Counted from the stretch's first letter, positions 24,688 through 34,061 are shown. The stretch is DNA of 64,000 nt from Pseudomonas putida (GCF_030159595.1 NZ_BSKJ01000010.1:158500-222499); one strand, 5' to 3'. Notes: generated by a model not told the origin, from the letters alone. Made by a program: numbers and translations.

Positions 24688-25537
24688 AGCCCTCGAGCAC
24701 CAGTACCAGCACCGCGGCCCAGATCGGCAGGTAGGTCAGCCACTGATCCGGGCCGATGGTTTCGCCCAGCAGCAACGCCACGCCCACCAGCAACACGGGC
24801 TCGACGTAGCTCAGCAGGCCGAACAGGCTGAACGGTAGCAAGCGGCTGGCCAGCACATAGGCAATCAGGGCCGAGGCGCTGATTGCCCCAAGGATCGGGA
24901 TCAATGCATACAGCCCAGAGTGGGCTTGCAGGTCGGCGCTGGAAAGCGGGCCCTGGATAACGAAGTACAACGCCCACGGCAGCAGCAGACACATGTCGCA
25001 CCACAGGCCGCCCAAGTGGTCGGTGCGGCAGCGCCGGCGCAGGACGAAGTAGATCGGGTAACCGATCGTCACCAACAGGGTTTCCCAGGCAAAACTGCCA
25101 TTTTGGTACAGCTCGTGGCCCACGCCCAGCGCGGCACAGGCCACCGCCACCTTCTGCAGGCGCGACAAGCGCTCGCCATACACCAGCCGCCCGGTCAGGA
25201 CCATGGCCAGTGGCAGCAGAAAGTAGCCCATCGACACCTCCAGGCTGCGCCCGTGCAGGGGCGCCCAGAGGAACAGCCACAACTGCACGCCCATCAGCCA
25301 CGACGTACCGACCATGCCCAGCAACAGCACCGGGGTGCGTTTTACCCGGGCCAGCAGCTCGCCCACCCGTTTCCAGTCCTTCGAGACAAGCATGAACAAG
25401 GTGAGGCAGGGCAGCGTCAGCAAGGTGCGCCAGCCAAAGATCTCTTCGCCATCAAGTGGCGTGAGCAGCGAGGTATAGAAATACATCACAGCGAACAGAC
25501 AGGACGCCATGACCGATGAAACAATGCCTTTTGACAC
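24650..25537 (-). CDS. rarD: RarD-type EamA/DMT-family permease
   Basis: A 295-residue membrane protein with about ten helices in two EamA repeats. MSKGIVSSVMASCLFAVMYF, FGWRTLLTLPCL, EVSMGYFLLPLAMVLTGRLV and FSLFGLLSYVEPVLLVGVAL are typical of RarD (chloramphenicol-sensitivity protein family) drug/metabolite permeases. The substrate is unknown. Its 3' end overlaps the convergent TerC-family gene by 38 bases. Confidence 0.88.
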   Translation of the reverse strand: MSKGIVSSVMASCLFAVMYFYTSLLTPLDGEEIFGWRTLLTLPCLTLFMLVSKDWKRVGELLARVKRTPVLLLGMVGTSWLMGVQLWLFLWAPLHGRSLEVSMGYFLLPLAMVLTGRLVYGERLSRLQKVAVACAALGVGHELYQNGSFAWETLLVTIGYPIYFVLRRRCRTDHLGGLWCDMCLLLPWALYFVIQGPLSSADLQAHSGLYALIPILGAISASALIAYVLASRLLPFSLFGLLSYVEPVLLVGVALLLGETIGPDQWLTYLPIWAAVLVLVLEGFKHLLRQRRRSV

Positions 25538-25570
25538 AAGTGCCTCGAATAGGGGAGTTGAGCGGGTGGA

Positions 25571-27157
25571 TCAGCCGCGCATGATCTCAGGGGCCGCGCC
25601 TTGCGGCAACTGCGCCGCGCCCGGGCCTGTGGCCAGTGCCTCCAGGAACTGGGCGGCCGGCATGGGTTTGGCAAACAGGTAGCCCTGTTGGAAGTCCACC
25701 CCATGGCGGGCCAGGTAGTCGCGCTGGGTGTTCGTTTCCACACCTTCGGCCACGATGCCCAGGCCCAGTTTGGCCGACAGTTCGATGATGCTTTCCAGAA
25801 TGTGCACGGACAGTGCATCGCCGCCGATCATGGCAACGAAACTCTGGTCGATCTTCAGGTAGTCGACCTGGAACTGGCGCAAGTAGTTGAGGCTTGACTG
25901 GCCGGTGCCGAAGTCGTCGAGGGCAATCATCACGCCCATGGCGTGCAGCTTCTCGAACAGCTCCAGGGTGACAGGGGTGGGCTCGATCAGTTTGCGCTCG
26001 GTCAGTTCCAGGGTCAGCACCACCCGGCCGGGCGCAAAGTGCTGCAGGAAGGTGCGGCAGTCGTCCAGCAGGCTGAGATCGCGGCAATGATCAGCGGTGA
26101 TGTTGACACCGATATGGAAACCGTCTTCCAGCAGCCCGGCATAGGGCGCCAGGCTTTGCGCGGTATGCATCATCAGCGCCCGGGTCATGGCGACGATCTG
26201 CCCGCTGTGCTCGGCATAAGGGATGAACAGGTCGGGCCTTACCAGGCCCTCGCGCGGGTGGTTCCAGCGCATCAGCACTTCGGCACCGGCCCAGCGGTAG
26301 TCGCCCTTGCGCACCACTGGCTGGAAATACGGCAGAAACTCGTCGGCCTGCAGCGCCCGATCCAGCTCGGCGCGGGGGGAGGTGGCCCGGCGAATCTGCC
26401 AGCGGGATACTAGCCCCGCCACGGCGCCCAGAACCAGCAACAAGCTGATCAGGGCAGGGTAGTGGCTGCGTAACAGCTGGCCCTGTTTGCCGGTGCTGTA
26501 GCCGCCCTGCACGCTGAACGGGTAACGGGTCGAGCCCATCAGTACGTTGGCGCTGGCGGCGGCAGGTGGTACGCCTTTGTGGACGACACCGTCCTTGCCC
26601 ATCCAGGCATCGCCCACGCGGATGTGCAAGTCTTCATCGGGGCCGATCAGGCGCAGTGCGGTCAGTAGGTGGTCGCCATCGACCGTGGTGATTGCACCGT
26701 TGTCGCCATCGTTGGCACGGTACACCAGCAACGGATGCCCTGGGGTGACCGAGTTGCCGTCCATCAGCCACAGCTTGCCATCGGTATAGTCGCTGGCGTT
26801 GACCGGCTCGTCGAATTCGCCGAACAGCGAGGTGCAGTAAAGGTTGTTGTGCCTGAACAGGTTGGTCGAGCGCACGAAGGCATTGCGGGTAACCTGGGCG
26901 CGCAGCGTAAGCTGGGCCTGGTCGCAGGGGCTTGCAGCCAAGGGCAGCAATGCATTGGCAGCACTGGACAAGTTGTCGAGGATGCGCTCGACATGCTCCA
27001 CCGCCTGGCGGGTGGTGGCCTGGCTGCTGGCCTGCATCTCGCGTTCAACCTGCCAATTCATGATGGCAAGGCCGCACACCACCGGCAGCACACCGACGCC
27101 CCAGGGCAACAGCGTACGCCAGCTGAACGCGGCGCGGCGTTTTACGGAAAGGGGCAT
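25571..27157 (-). CDS. CSS-motif EAL-domain cyclic-di-GMP phosphodiesterase
   Basis: A 528-residue inner-membrane enzyme. Two transmembrane helices (about 15-33 and 232-250) frame a periplasmic CSS-type sensor with Cys in AASPCDQAQ and LYCTSLFGEF, the cysteine pair whose oxidation state is known to regulate such proteins. The cytoplasmic EAL domain (about 262-515) has all key residues: AEVLMRW (EVL in place of EAL), NITADH, ELTERKLI, DDFGTGQSSL, KIDQSFV and AEGVET, so it should hydrolyse c-di-GMP to pGpG. It lies 300 bases upstream of and divergent from hpd. A second CSS protein without EAL lies on the other side of hpd. Confidence 0.92.
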   Translation of the reverse strand: MPLSVKRRAAFSWRTLLPWGVGVLPVVCGLAIMNWQVEREMQASSQATTRQAVEHVERILDNLSSAANALLPLAASPCDQAQLTLRAQVTRNAFVRSTNLFRHNNLYCTSLFGEFDEPVNASDYTDGKLWLMDGNSVTPGHPLLVYRANDGDNGAITTVDGDHLLTALRLIGPDEDLHIRVGDAWMGKDGVVHKGVPPAAASANVLMGSTRYPFSVQGGYSTGKQGQLLRSHYPALISLLLVLGAVAGLVSRWQIRRATSPRAELDRALQADEFLPYFQPVVRKGDYRWAGAEVLMRWNHPREGLVRPDLFIPYAEHSGQIVAMTRALMMHTAQSLAPYAGLLEDGFHIGVNITADHCRDLSLLDDCRTFLQHFAPGRVVLTLELTERKLIEPTPVTLELFEKLHAMGVMIALDDFGTGQSSLNYLRQFQVDYLKIDQSFVAMIGGDALSVHILESIIELSAKLGLGIVAEGVETNTQRDYLARHGVDFQQGYLFAKPMPAAQFLEALATGPGAAQLPQGAAPEIMRG

Positions 27158-27236
27158 GCGGACCTGGCTACGATGAGAGATAACGAGAGGATAGCCGTTT
27201 GTCGGCGCTCACGACCAACAAAAACGCGACAAACCA

Positions 27237-27264
27237 TTTTACGCAATGTAGAATCCATTTACGA
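27237..27264. promoter_or_regulatory. Direct repeat TTTACG spaced 20 bp in the hpd upstream region
   Basis: CATTTTACGCAAT and CATTTACGAAT place TTTACG at 27238-27243 and 27258-27263, two helical turns apart, in the 299-bp gap between the EAL gene and hpd. This geometry suits an Lrp/AsnC- or LysR-type regulator. No regulator gene is adjacent. Nothing else coding is visible in the gap. Confidence 0.35.
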
Positions 27265-27456
27265 ATACAACAATAAGGTCCTTCAACTCCGGAGGATCAA
27301 ACCCGCCGAGAATGGGTCCATATGACATACCATGGGTTCAAACTGATCATAGGTGACTTCCTCGCCCGCAGCGTGCGGGGTATCCCGTGCTCACCGCCGT
27401 TTCTGTTCCGCATCCCACGCATTCAATAATTTTTCGCTGCAGATGAGGACACGAAC

Positions 27457-28533
27457 ATGGCTGATATCTTCGACAATCCAATGGGCCTGATGGGCTTCGA
27501 ATTCATTGAACTGGCTTCGCCGACCCCTGGCGTACTCGAGCCGGTCTTCCAGATCCTGGGCTTCACCAAGGTGGCCACCCACCGCTCGAAGGATGTGCAC
27601 CTGTATCGCCAGGGTGGTATCAACCTGATCCTGAACAACGAACCCAAGAGCGTCGCCTCGTACTTCGCTGCCGAACATGGCCCGTCGGTATGTGGCATGG
27701 CGTTCCGCGTGCGCAATGCCCATGAGGCCTATGCCCGTGCCCTGGAACTGGGTGCCCAGCCGGTGGAAATCGAAACCGGCCCGATGGAGCTGCGCCTGCC
27801 GGCCATCAAAGGCATTGGTGGTGCACCGCTGTACCTGATCGACCGTTACGAGGAAGGCAGCTCGATCTACGACATCGACTTCAATTTCATCGAAGGCGTG
27901 GACCGCAACCCGGTGGGGGCCGGCCTGAAAATCATCGACCACCTCACCCACAACGTGTACCGCGGGCGCATGGCCTATTGGGCTGGCTTCTACGAGAAGC
28001 TGTTCAACTTCCGTGAAATCCGCTACTTCGACATCAAGGGCGAATACACCGGTCTGACCTCCAAGGCGATGACTGCGCCTGATGGCATGATCCGCATTCC
28101 GCTCAACGAAGAGTCGTCCAAGGGTGCCGGGCAGATCGAAGAGTTCCTGATGCAGTTCAACGGTGAAGGTATCCAGCATGTAGCCTTCCTGACCGATGAC
28201 CTGCTCAAGACCTGGGATGCCCTGAAAGGCTTCGGCATGCGCTTCATGACGGCGCCACCTCAGACCTACTACGAGATGCTCGAAGAGCGACTGCCTGGCC
28301 ACGGCGAGCCGGTCGATCAACTGCAAGCGCGTGGCATCCTGCTCGATGGCGCCTCGCAACCTGAAGACAAGCGCCTGCTGCTGCAGATCTTCTCGGAAAC
28401 CCTGCTTGGCCCGGTGTTCTTCGAGTTCATCCAGCGCAAGGGTGACGATGGCTTTGGTGAAGGCAACTTCAAGGCGTTGTTCGAATCCATCGAACGGGAC
28501 CAGGTGCGTCGTGGTGTGCTGAGCACCGACTGA
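27457..28533 (+). CDS. hpd: 4-hydroxyphenylpyruvate dioxygenase
   Basis: Fe(II) dioxygenase turning 4-hydroxyphenylpyruvate into homogentisate in tyrosine and phenylalanine breakdown; cytoplasmic. The 358 residues match Pseudomonas HPD length. Two VOC modules are visible, and the metal ligands are present: His in IIDHLTHNVY (about 161), His in GIQHVAFLTDD (about 240) and Glu in PVFFEFIQRKGDDGFGEGN (about 322). GAGGA precedes the ATG. The gene stands alone: homogentisate pathway genes (hmgA, fahA, maiA) are not in the window. Confidence 0.97.
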   Translation: MADIFDNPMGLMGFEFIELASPTPGVLEPVFQILGFTKVATHRSKDVHLYRQGGINLILNNEPKSVASYFAAEHGPSVCGMAFRVRNAHEAYARALELGAQPVEIETGPMELRLPAIKGIGGAPLYLIDRYEEGSSIYDIDFNFIEGVDRNPVGAGLKIIDHLTHNVYRGRMAYWAGFYEKLFNFREIRYFDIKGEYTGLTSKAMTAPDGMIRIPLNEESSKGAGQIEEFLMQFNGEGIQHVAFLTDDLLKTWDALKGFGMRFMTAPPQTYYEMLEERLPGHGEPVDQLQARGILLDGASQPEDKRLLLQIFSETLLGPVFFEFIQRKGDDGFGEGNFKALFESIERDQVRRGVLSTD

Positions 28534-28555
28534 TCCCGCTTGAGGGGCGCCGCCA

Positions 28556-29362
28556 TCATGCATGCTTGGCGGCCGCCCCGCGCCTGTGGGCTCGTGCCCT
28601 GTACAAGCCCAGATATACCATCGAGCCGGTCAGGATCCCTACCAGCATTAACGAGGGAAAGATCTGCAGCATCGACTGGCGGATTTCCAGTGCGGTGAAA
28701 CCGACGGCGTAACCACCTTTTACCCTGTACCCATACTTGTCCGACAGTGCGCTTGCAAAAAACTCGGACTGCGAGGGGCGCTGAGCGTCACGGCTATCGC
28801 CTTGGCTCCAGATGTATCGGTCGTCGAACTCCACCAGCAGCGTCAACCCATCCTGGAAACCGTCGAGTTCGTTGCGTAGCTGCACGGCATAGGCGGTCAC
28901 GATCACGCCGCCGTTCTTACCCTGCAAGTAATAGTTGACCAACAGCTTGCGGCGCTTGTCGGGTTGTCCGTAGGACAGTTCGACCTGCTGGCCGGACAAG
29001 GCAAAGGACGTTAAGTGTTCCAGGGAATCTGAAGTACTGCTGCAGTAGGCCTCATTGCCCTCGACCAAGGTCAGCGACCTGAGCATGGAGCGGCTCACAA
29101 CCTGGTCCTGTAAAGCGTCTTTGACATTTTCGCAGGGTTTGCCTGCAAGCGGCATGGCGCGTTGGGCAGCCTCATGGATTCGGTTCAGCGCCTGATCGAC
29201 ACTGAAAACCGCTTCCTGCACCGAGATGTTTGCGTTTTCCGCGAGTTTCATTTCCAGTTGAACAACCATTACCAGCAAACCGGAAATCACAGGCACGAGG
29301 CATACCGTGCAGAGCAGCAGCAGCTCTCGCAGGCGGTGTCCTGCGTTCAGGATTTTCAACAT
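28556..29362 (-). CDS. Stand-alone CSS-motif periplasmic sensor protein without EAL domain
   Basis: A 268-residue protein with an N-terminal helix (LLLLCTVCLVPVISGLLVMV), a periplasmic domain with Cys in AGKPCENVK and AYCSSTSD (the CSS motif itself), and a second helix (FPSLMLVGILTGSMVYLGLY). It ends 17 residues later in RARAHRRGAAAKHA. This is the same architecture as the N-terminal half of the EAL protein at 25571-27157, but no EAL domain follows; the strand downstream is occupied by hpd in the opposite direction. It may be a truncated phosphodiesterase or a regulatory sensor that pairs with full-length CSS proteins (inference). ATG 29362 is preferred to the longer frame. Confidence 0.75.
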   Translation of the reverse strand: MLKILNAGHRLRELLLLCTVCLVPVISGLLVMVVQLEMKLAENANISVQEAVFSVDQALNRIHEAAQRAMPLAGKPCENVKDALQDQVVSRSMLRSLTLVEGNEAYCSSTSDSLEHLTSFALSGQQVELSYGQPDKRRKLLVNYYLQGKNGGVIVTAYAVQLRNELDGFQDGLTLLVEFDDRYIWSQGDSRDAQRPSQSEFFASALSDKYGYRVKGGYAVGFTALEIRQSMLQIFPSLMLVGILTGSMVYLGLYRARAHRRGAAAKHA

Positions 29363-29495
29363 AGGGCAATCGCTCTCCGGGCCGAAGCTGTTCGGGGTGA
29401 ACAACTGAACCCTGAGCCTATGCACTCAATGACCGGTCGGCTGTAGTCCTTGTGCAATGCGCAGCAGAGGAAAACCACAAGGCTCATGTGAGGCT

Positions 29496-30182
29496 TTAGC
29501 TAGCCTTGAGTTTTGCCAGTACATGCTCGGCGAGTTTGGCGGTCGAGGCCGGGTTCTGCCCGGTGATCAACCGGCCATCCTCGACCACATACGGCTGCCA
29601 CGGGTCATCGTGTTTGCTGTACTCGCCGCCGCGGCCACCCAGTTCGTTTTCCGTCAGGAAAGGCACCACGGTGTCCAGCTCAACCAGTTTTTCCTCGATA
29701 TTGGAAAAGCCGGTCACTTTACGGCCTTTGAGCAACAGGCAGTTGTCGCTGAGTTTGATGTTCAGCAGGCCGACAACGCCGTGGCATACCGCCGCAACGA
29801 TGCCGCCTTTTTCGTAGACCTTGCGCGCCAGCTCTTGCAGCTGCTGGTTGTCGGCAAAGTCGTACATCACCCCATGCCCACCGGTGTAGTAGATGACGCT
29901 GTATTCGTCGGCCTTTACCTGGCCGGGGCTCAGCGTGGTACCCAGGCGTGTCATGAAGCGCTTGTCGTCATACCATTGCCAATCCAGATCCGGCGCCATC
30001 TGCAGGCTGTGCGGGTCGATGGGGACGTAGCCGCCCTGTGGGCTGACATAATCCACCGTGTAGCCGGCCTTTTCGACCTTCTCGACAAAGTGCACGGCCT
30101 CACCCAGCCACAACCCGGTCGCCCGCTTGAGGGTTGGGTACTTGGCTGTGTTGGTCAGCACCACCAGCATTTTCTTGCTCAT
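29496..30182 (-). CDS. DJ-1/PfpI-family (class I glutamine amidotransferase-like) protein
   Basis: A 228-residue cytoplasmic protein with the nucleophile elbow VAAVCHGVVGLL (Cys about 135), the YYTGGHGVMYDF loop and ENELGGRGGEYSK near the C-terminus. This pattern resembles Hsp31/HchA-like chaperone/glyoxalase III members more than PfpI proteases. A His follows the Cys directly (CHG). The start MSKKMLVVLTNTAKYP at 30182 is clear. Neighbours do not indicate the substrate. Confidence 0.9.
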   Translation of the reverse strand: MSKKMLVVLTNTAKYPTLKRATGLWLGEAVHFVEKVEKAGYTVDYVSPQGGYVPIDPHSLQMAPDLDWQWYDDKRFMTRLGTTLSPGQVKADEYSVIYYTGGHGVMYDFADNQQLQELARKVYEKGGIVAAVCHGVVGLLNIKLSDNCLLLKGRKVTGFSNIEEKLVELDTVVPFLTENELGGRGGEYSKHDDPWQPYVVEDGRLITGQNPASTAKLAEHVLAKLKAS

Positions 30183-30377
30183 GACCGTGCTCCTGTCGGC
30201 AACCTGGATAGGCCGTTGCTCCCTGGCCCAAGGGAAAACCTAATCAGCATAGCTGCCACCTGCACGCGTGCCATGGTACGCGGTGCATGCTGTGCTAACT
30301 TGAACAAAAAACCACGGGCGGGCCTCACGAGTCAGGCAGCACGGTGGTCAACCCTGAGCATTGCTGGAGTCACGATA

Positions 30378-32438
30378 TTGGTCGCAAACAGTACGCCACG
30401 CGAGCCTTCGCAGCCGGTCATCCTGCAGTCGCCTGTTTCGCAGTCAGTCGAGCTGATGGGGGCGCGGATTGCACGGTTCGACTGGGGGTGTACCTCGCTC
30501 GGGCCATTGCCGCGCTGGCCGGCCTCGTTACGCATTGCCGTCGACATGATGCATTTGTCGCCGTTCCCCTGTGCGGTGGTCTGGGGGGCAGACCTTTGTG
30601 TGGTGCACAACGATGGCTATCAGGCACTGCGGGGGCCGGATGCACTGGGCAAGGCGTTCGATGCGCTGTGGAGTGATCTCTGGCCGGCAATGGGGCCTTG
30701 GGTGTTCAAGGTACTGGAAGGGCGTTCGAGTTTTGTCGAGGATCCGCCCCTGCGTATCGTCTGCGGCGAAGGCGTCCAGGCGCTATGGTGTGCGTCCGGT
30801 TATGCCCCGTTGCACGATGAGCTGGGCAATGTGGCGGGTTTTCTGCATACGGTGATCGAAACGACGGCCAGCGTCGAGGCTCACCGTCATTGGCGTGAGC
30901 AGGCGTTGGGGTTTGAACGGCAGATCGAACGCCATGTGGCCGAGCGCGAACAGTTCTGGCAACTGTCGCGCGAAGCGATGATGACAGTTACCCCCGAACT
31001 GAAACTGCATGCCGTCAACCCGGCCTGGTACCGCATTCTGGGCTGGACCCAAGAGCAGGTGCAGGATATGCCGGTGCTGGAGCTGGTGCACCCGGCAGAT
31101 CGCGCCGAGGTGCAGGTGGCAGTGTCCGGGCTGCTGCAAGACAGCAACACGGAGCAGATCGAGACCCGCCTACGTCACCGTGATGGTCACTACCACTGGT
31201 TTCGCTGGAGCGCGCGGTTTGATGGCAGCCTGCTGACCGCGGTTGGCCGGGACATCACCGCTGACCGCGAAGAGGCGGCGCGTCAGTCCAAGGCGCTGAT
31301 GCGCAACAGCGAGCGTATGCAGGTGGTAGGCCAATTGGCGGGGGGCATGGGCCACGAAATGAATAATCTGCTGTCCGGCGTTGGCGGCAGCCTTGAATTG
31401 TTGCAACGGCGCCTGCAGGAGGGGCGCCTGGAGCGCGTGGAGGCCTACATGGAAGTGGCGCGCGATTCAGTGCAGCGCGCCATGGAGCTGACTCACCGCT
31501 TGCTGGCGCTCTCTCGCCATCAACCCTTGGCCACCCGGCCGCTGGACCTCAATCGGCAACTACGCCTTTGCGAGCCATTGCTGCTGAAGACGTTGGGCGC
31601 GGAGATTGGCTTGCACTGGCAGCTGGATGTAGTGCCGTGGGCGGTAAACCTGGACGTTCGTGCGCTTGAAAATGCCTTGATCAACCTTTGCACCAACGCC
31701 CGTGAAGCGAGTCTGACGCAGGGCAGTGTCACGTTGCGTACTGTGAACAAGCGGCTGACCGCCGCTTTTCCAGATGCAGGGGGGCTGCCACCTGGCGACT
31801 ATGTAGCCTTGTATGTCGAGGATGACGGCCATGGCATGTCGGCAGCGGACATAGCCAGGGCCTTTGAACCGTTCTTCACCACCAAACCCATCGGAGGTGG
31901 GGCCGGGCTGGGTTTGTCGATGGTGTATGGATTTGTCAGCCAATCGGGCGGGTATGTCTGGATCGAGTCTGGCCCGGAGCAGGGCACCAAGGTTTCCATG
32001 CTTTTTCCAAGGTGTCATGACCTGGTCCCGGAAGAGCCCAAGCCCGCGCCGCCTTCGCAGCGTATGGCGCGTGGCGAACGCCTGCTGCTGGTTGATGACG
32101 AGGTGAATTTGCGCGCGGTCATGCATGAGTACCTGGTCGAGCGTGGTTTCGACGTGACGCCAGCAGGCGATGCGAATACTGCCCTGGAACGTTTCCGCCA
32201 TGATGGCCCCTTCGACTTGGTGATCACCGACATCGGCTTGCCGGGAGGTTTCAGTGGCCGGCAAGTGGCCAGGGCCATGCGCATGCAGCTTGCGCAGCAG
32301 AAGATCCTGTTCATCACGGGTTATGCGGACCAGTCCATCGAGGCGCAATTGCTCGATCAACCGGGCACGGCGTTGATGAACAAACCGTTCCTGCTGGCGG
32401 ACCTTGCCGACAAGGCCCTGCGCTTGCTTGATGCGTAA
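30378..32438 (+). CDS. Soluble PAS-type hybrid histidine kinase with C-terminal receiver
   Basis: About 686 residues with no membrane segment. An N-terminal sensor module (DWGCTSLGPLPRWPASLRIAV..FPCAVVWGADL) is followed by a PAS domain (EQFWQLSREAMMTVTPELKL, ILGWTQEQVQDMPVLELVHP), a kinase core with His in GQLAGGMGHEMNNLL (about 325), ATPase motifs (NLCTNAREA, EDDGHGM, GAGLGLSMVYGF) and a receiver with Asp in DLVITDIGLPG. The start is uncertain: TTG 30378 has TGGAG eight bases upstream, ATG 30456 (MGARIARFDW) has none; the open frame to the left of 30378 is non-coding shadow. It converges with a second hybrid kinase, 6 bases apart. Confidence 0.88.
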   Translation: MVANSTPREPSQPVILQSPVSQSVELMGARIARFDWGCTSLGPLPRWPASLRIAVDMMHLSPFPCAVVWGADLCVVHNDGYQALRGPDALGKAFDALWSDLWPAMGPWVFKVLEGRSSFVEDPPLRIVCGEGVQALWCASGYAPLHDELGNVAGFLHTVIETTASVEAHRHWREQALGFERQIERHVAEREQFWQLSREAMMTVTPELKLHAVNPAWYRILGWTQEQVQDMPVLELVHPADRAEVQVAVSGLLQDSNTEQIETRLRHRDGHYHWFRWSARFDGSLLTAVGRDITADREEAARQSKALMRNSERMQVVGQLAGGMGHEMNNLLSGVGGSLELLQRRLQEGRLERVEAYMEVARDSVQRAMELTHRLLALSRHQPLATRPLDLNRQLRLCEPLLLKTLGAEIGLHWQLDVVPWAVNLDVRALENALINLCTNAREASLTQGSVTLRTVNKRLTAAFPDAGGLPPGDYVALYVEDDGHGMSAADIARAFEPFFTTKPIGGGAGLGLSMVYGFVSQSGGYVWIESGPEQGTKVSMLFPRCHDLVPEEPKPAPPSQRMARGERLLLVDDEVNLRAVMHEYLVERGFDVTPAGDANTALERFRHDGPFDLVITDIGLPGGFSGRQVARAMRMQLAQQKILFITGYADQSIEAQLLDQPGTALMNKPFLLADLADKALRLLDA

Positions 32439-32444
32439 GGCGCA

Positions 32445-34061
32445 TCACGGCTTGCCAAGAATCTGCGTTACCTGTGCTTGCAGCTGCTTCAGCTCGAACG
32501 GCTTGCAGATCAAGTTCATGCCCGCCCCCAGGAAACCCTCTCGGGCCATGGCCGTTTCCGCATACCCGGTGATGAACAGCACCGGCAAGTGCGGGCGCAG
32601 GTTGCGGGCTATCTCGGCCAGCTGCCGGCCGTTCATGCCGGGTAAGCCGACATCACTGACCAGTAAATTTACCGTTTGTGCCGAGCGCAGCACCTTCAGC
32701 CCCTCGTGGGCGTTGGCGGCGCTGTGGCAGGTGAACCCGTCGTCGCGCAGGGCTTGGCACAACAGCTGGCGCACATGCGGGTCGTCCTCGACGACCAGCA
32801 CATGTCGGCCGCAGTCGTGTTGCACAGGCTGCGCCGGCTGGCTCGATTGCCTGGCCGGGCCGGCATGGCGCGGCAGGTAAAGGTCTACCTGAGTACCCTG
32901 GCCGATCTGGCTGTGCAGGGTGACATGCCCATGAGACTGCTTGCTGAAACCGTACACCATCGACAGGCCAAGACCGATGCCTTGGCCTATCGCCTTGGTG
33001 CTGAAGAACGGCTCAAAGGCATGTTCCAGCGTGCTTTGCGCCATGCCTTGGCCATCGTCGATGATGCGAAGCCGCACATAGTCGCCATTGCCCAGGGCGC
33101 CGCTGGCGAACTGGCCGGAGGTGAGGTGCAGGTTGCTTGCTTCGATGCGCAGCAGGCCACCGCTGGGCATGGCTTCGCAGGCATTGAGCATCAGGTTGCT
33201 CAAGGCTTCCTGCAGCTGTTGGTCATCCGCTTCCACGGCCCAGAGGCCTTTGGCCATGTGTACTTGCAGGGTTACTGAGGGGGTCAGGCAGGCTTTCAGG
33301 CGTTTTGCCTGTAGCAGGGCATGCAGGTCTATGCGTTGGCTGTGCAGCGACTGGCGGGACGAGAAGGCCAGCAGGCGGTGGGTCAGACGCGCGGCGCGCG
33401 ATACAGCCTCGTGGCCCATGCGCAGCACCCCGTCCAGCCCGTCGCTGCGGCCCTGCCGCAGGCGTCGCTCGATCAATTCAAAGCTGCCGCCAATGCTGGT
33501 GAGCAGGTTATTGAAATCATGGGCGACGCCGCCGGCCAGTTGGCCGATGGCTTCCATCTTGCGTGCCTGGTAGCGGGCGAACTCACCGCGCTCCTGTTCT
33601 TCGCCTGGCGGCAAAAGTCGGGTGTCCAGGCGTTGCTGCAGGCCATGCAGCTGGTCGCGTGTCAGGTACTGCCTGCGGCGATTGCGCAGGGCGGATTGGG
33701 TCATGTGCAGCAGTTGGGCGCTTTCGAAGGGGGCGACCAGCAATACCAGGTTGCCCACCGGATGGTTGCTTACGCCAGTGGCCGTCCAGGCGCCCTGGGT
33801 GACCAGCACGATGGGCAAATCGGACCAGCTCGGTTGTTGGTCGATGAAGGCCTGCAGCACTGCGCTCGGGCCTTGGCTGAACGCCTGCTCGGCGATGATC
33901 GCCAGGCCTGCGCCTTCGGCCAGGTGTGCCTGCAGGTTGGCCAGGTCGACCGCGCACAGGCTGTCGATGCCGGCGGAGGTGAGCAGGCGCGAGGTATCCG
34001 CCGCCAACCTCGGGGGTGCCAGGATCAAGGCACGTTCGTCCAGCGCCAATGAATTGGCCAA
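32445..34061 (-). CDS. Soluble hybrid histidine kinase with N-terminal receiver-like domain and C-terminal receiver
   Basis: About 538 residues. An N-terminal receiver-like stretch (ERALILAPPRLAADTSRLLT..LPIVLVTQG) lacks the usual phospho-acceptor motif and may be a pseudo-receiver. The kinase core has His in GQLAGGVAHDFNNLL, the N box NLMLNACEAMPSGG, DDGQGM and GIGLGLSMVYGF, and a genuine receiver follows (HVLVVEDDPHVRQ, SDVGLPGMNG, CKPFELKQL). AGGAG lies seven bases before TTG 34061; GTG 34064 is an alternative, and GTG 34094 lacks a ribosome site. The core resembles the convergent hybrid kinase next to it, suggesting an old duplication. Confidence 0.87.
   Translation of the reverse strand: MANSLALDERALILAPPRLAADTSRLLTSAGIDSLCAVDLANLQAHLAEGAGLAIIAEQAFSQGPSAVLQAFIDQQPSWSDLPIVLVTQGAWTATGVSNHPVGNLVLLVAPFESAQLLHMTQSALRNRRRQYLTRDQLHGLQQRLDTRLLPPGEEQERGEFARYQARKMEAIGQLAGGVAHDFNNLLTSIGGSFELIERRLRQGRSDGLDGVLRMGHEAVSRAARLTHRLLAFSSRQSLHSQRIDLHALLQAKRLKACLTPSVTLQVHMAKGLWAVEADDQQLQEALSNLMLNACEAMPSGGLLRIEASNLHLTSGQFASGALGNGDYVRLRIIDDGQGMAQSTLEHAFEPFFSTKAIGQGIGLGLSMVYGFSKQSHGHVTLHSQIGQGTQVDLYLPRHAGPARQSSQPAQPVQHDCGRHVLVVEDDPHVRQLLCQALRDDGFTCHSAANAHEGLKVLRSAQTVNLLVSDVGLPGMNGRQLAEIARNLRPHLPVLFITGYAETAMAREGFLGAGMNLICKPFELKQLQAQVTQILGKP

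Noticed and set aside
29478..29508. Imperfect CAAGGCT/AGCCTTG stem at the end of the DJ-1 gene
   Set aside because: The stem overlaps the coding end and is followed only by TGGTTTTCC; weak as a terminator.
29457..30377. Left part of the 993-codon frame of the hybrid kinase
   Set aside because: It overlaps the DJ-1 gene in antisense and contains no sensor-domain sequence; the kinase starts near 30378 or 30456.
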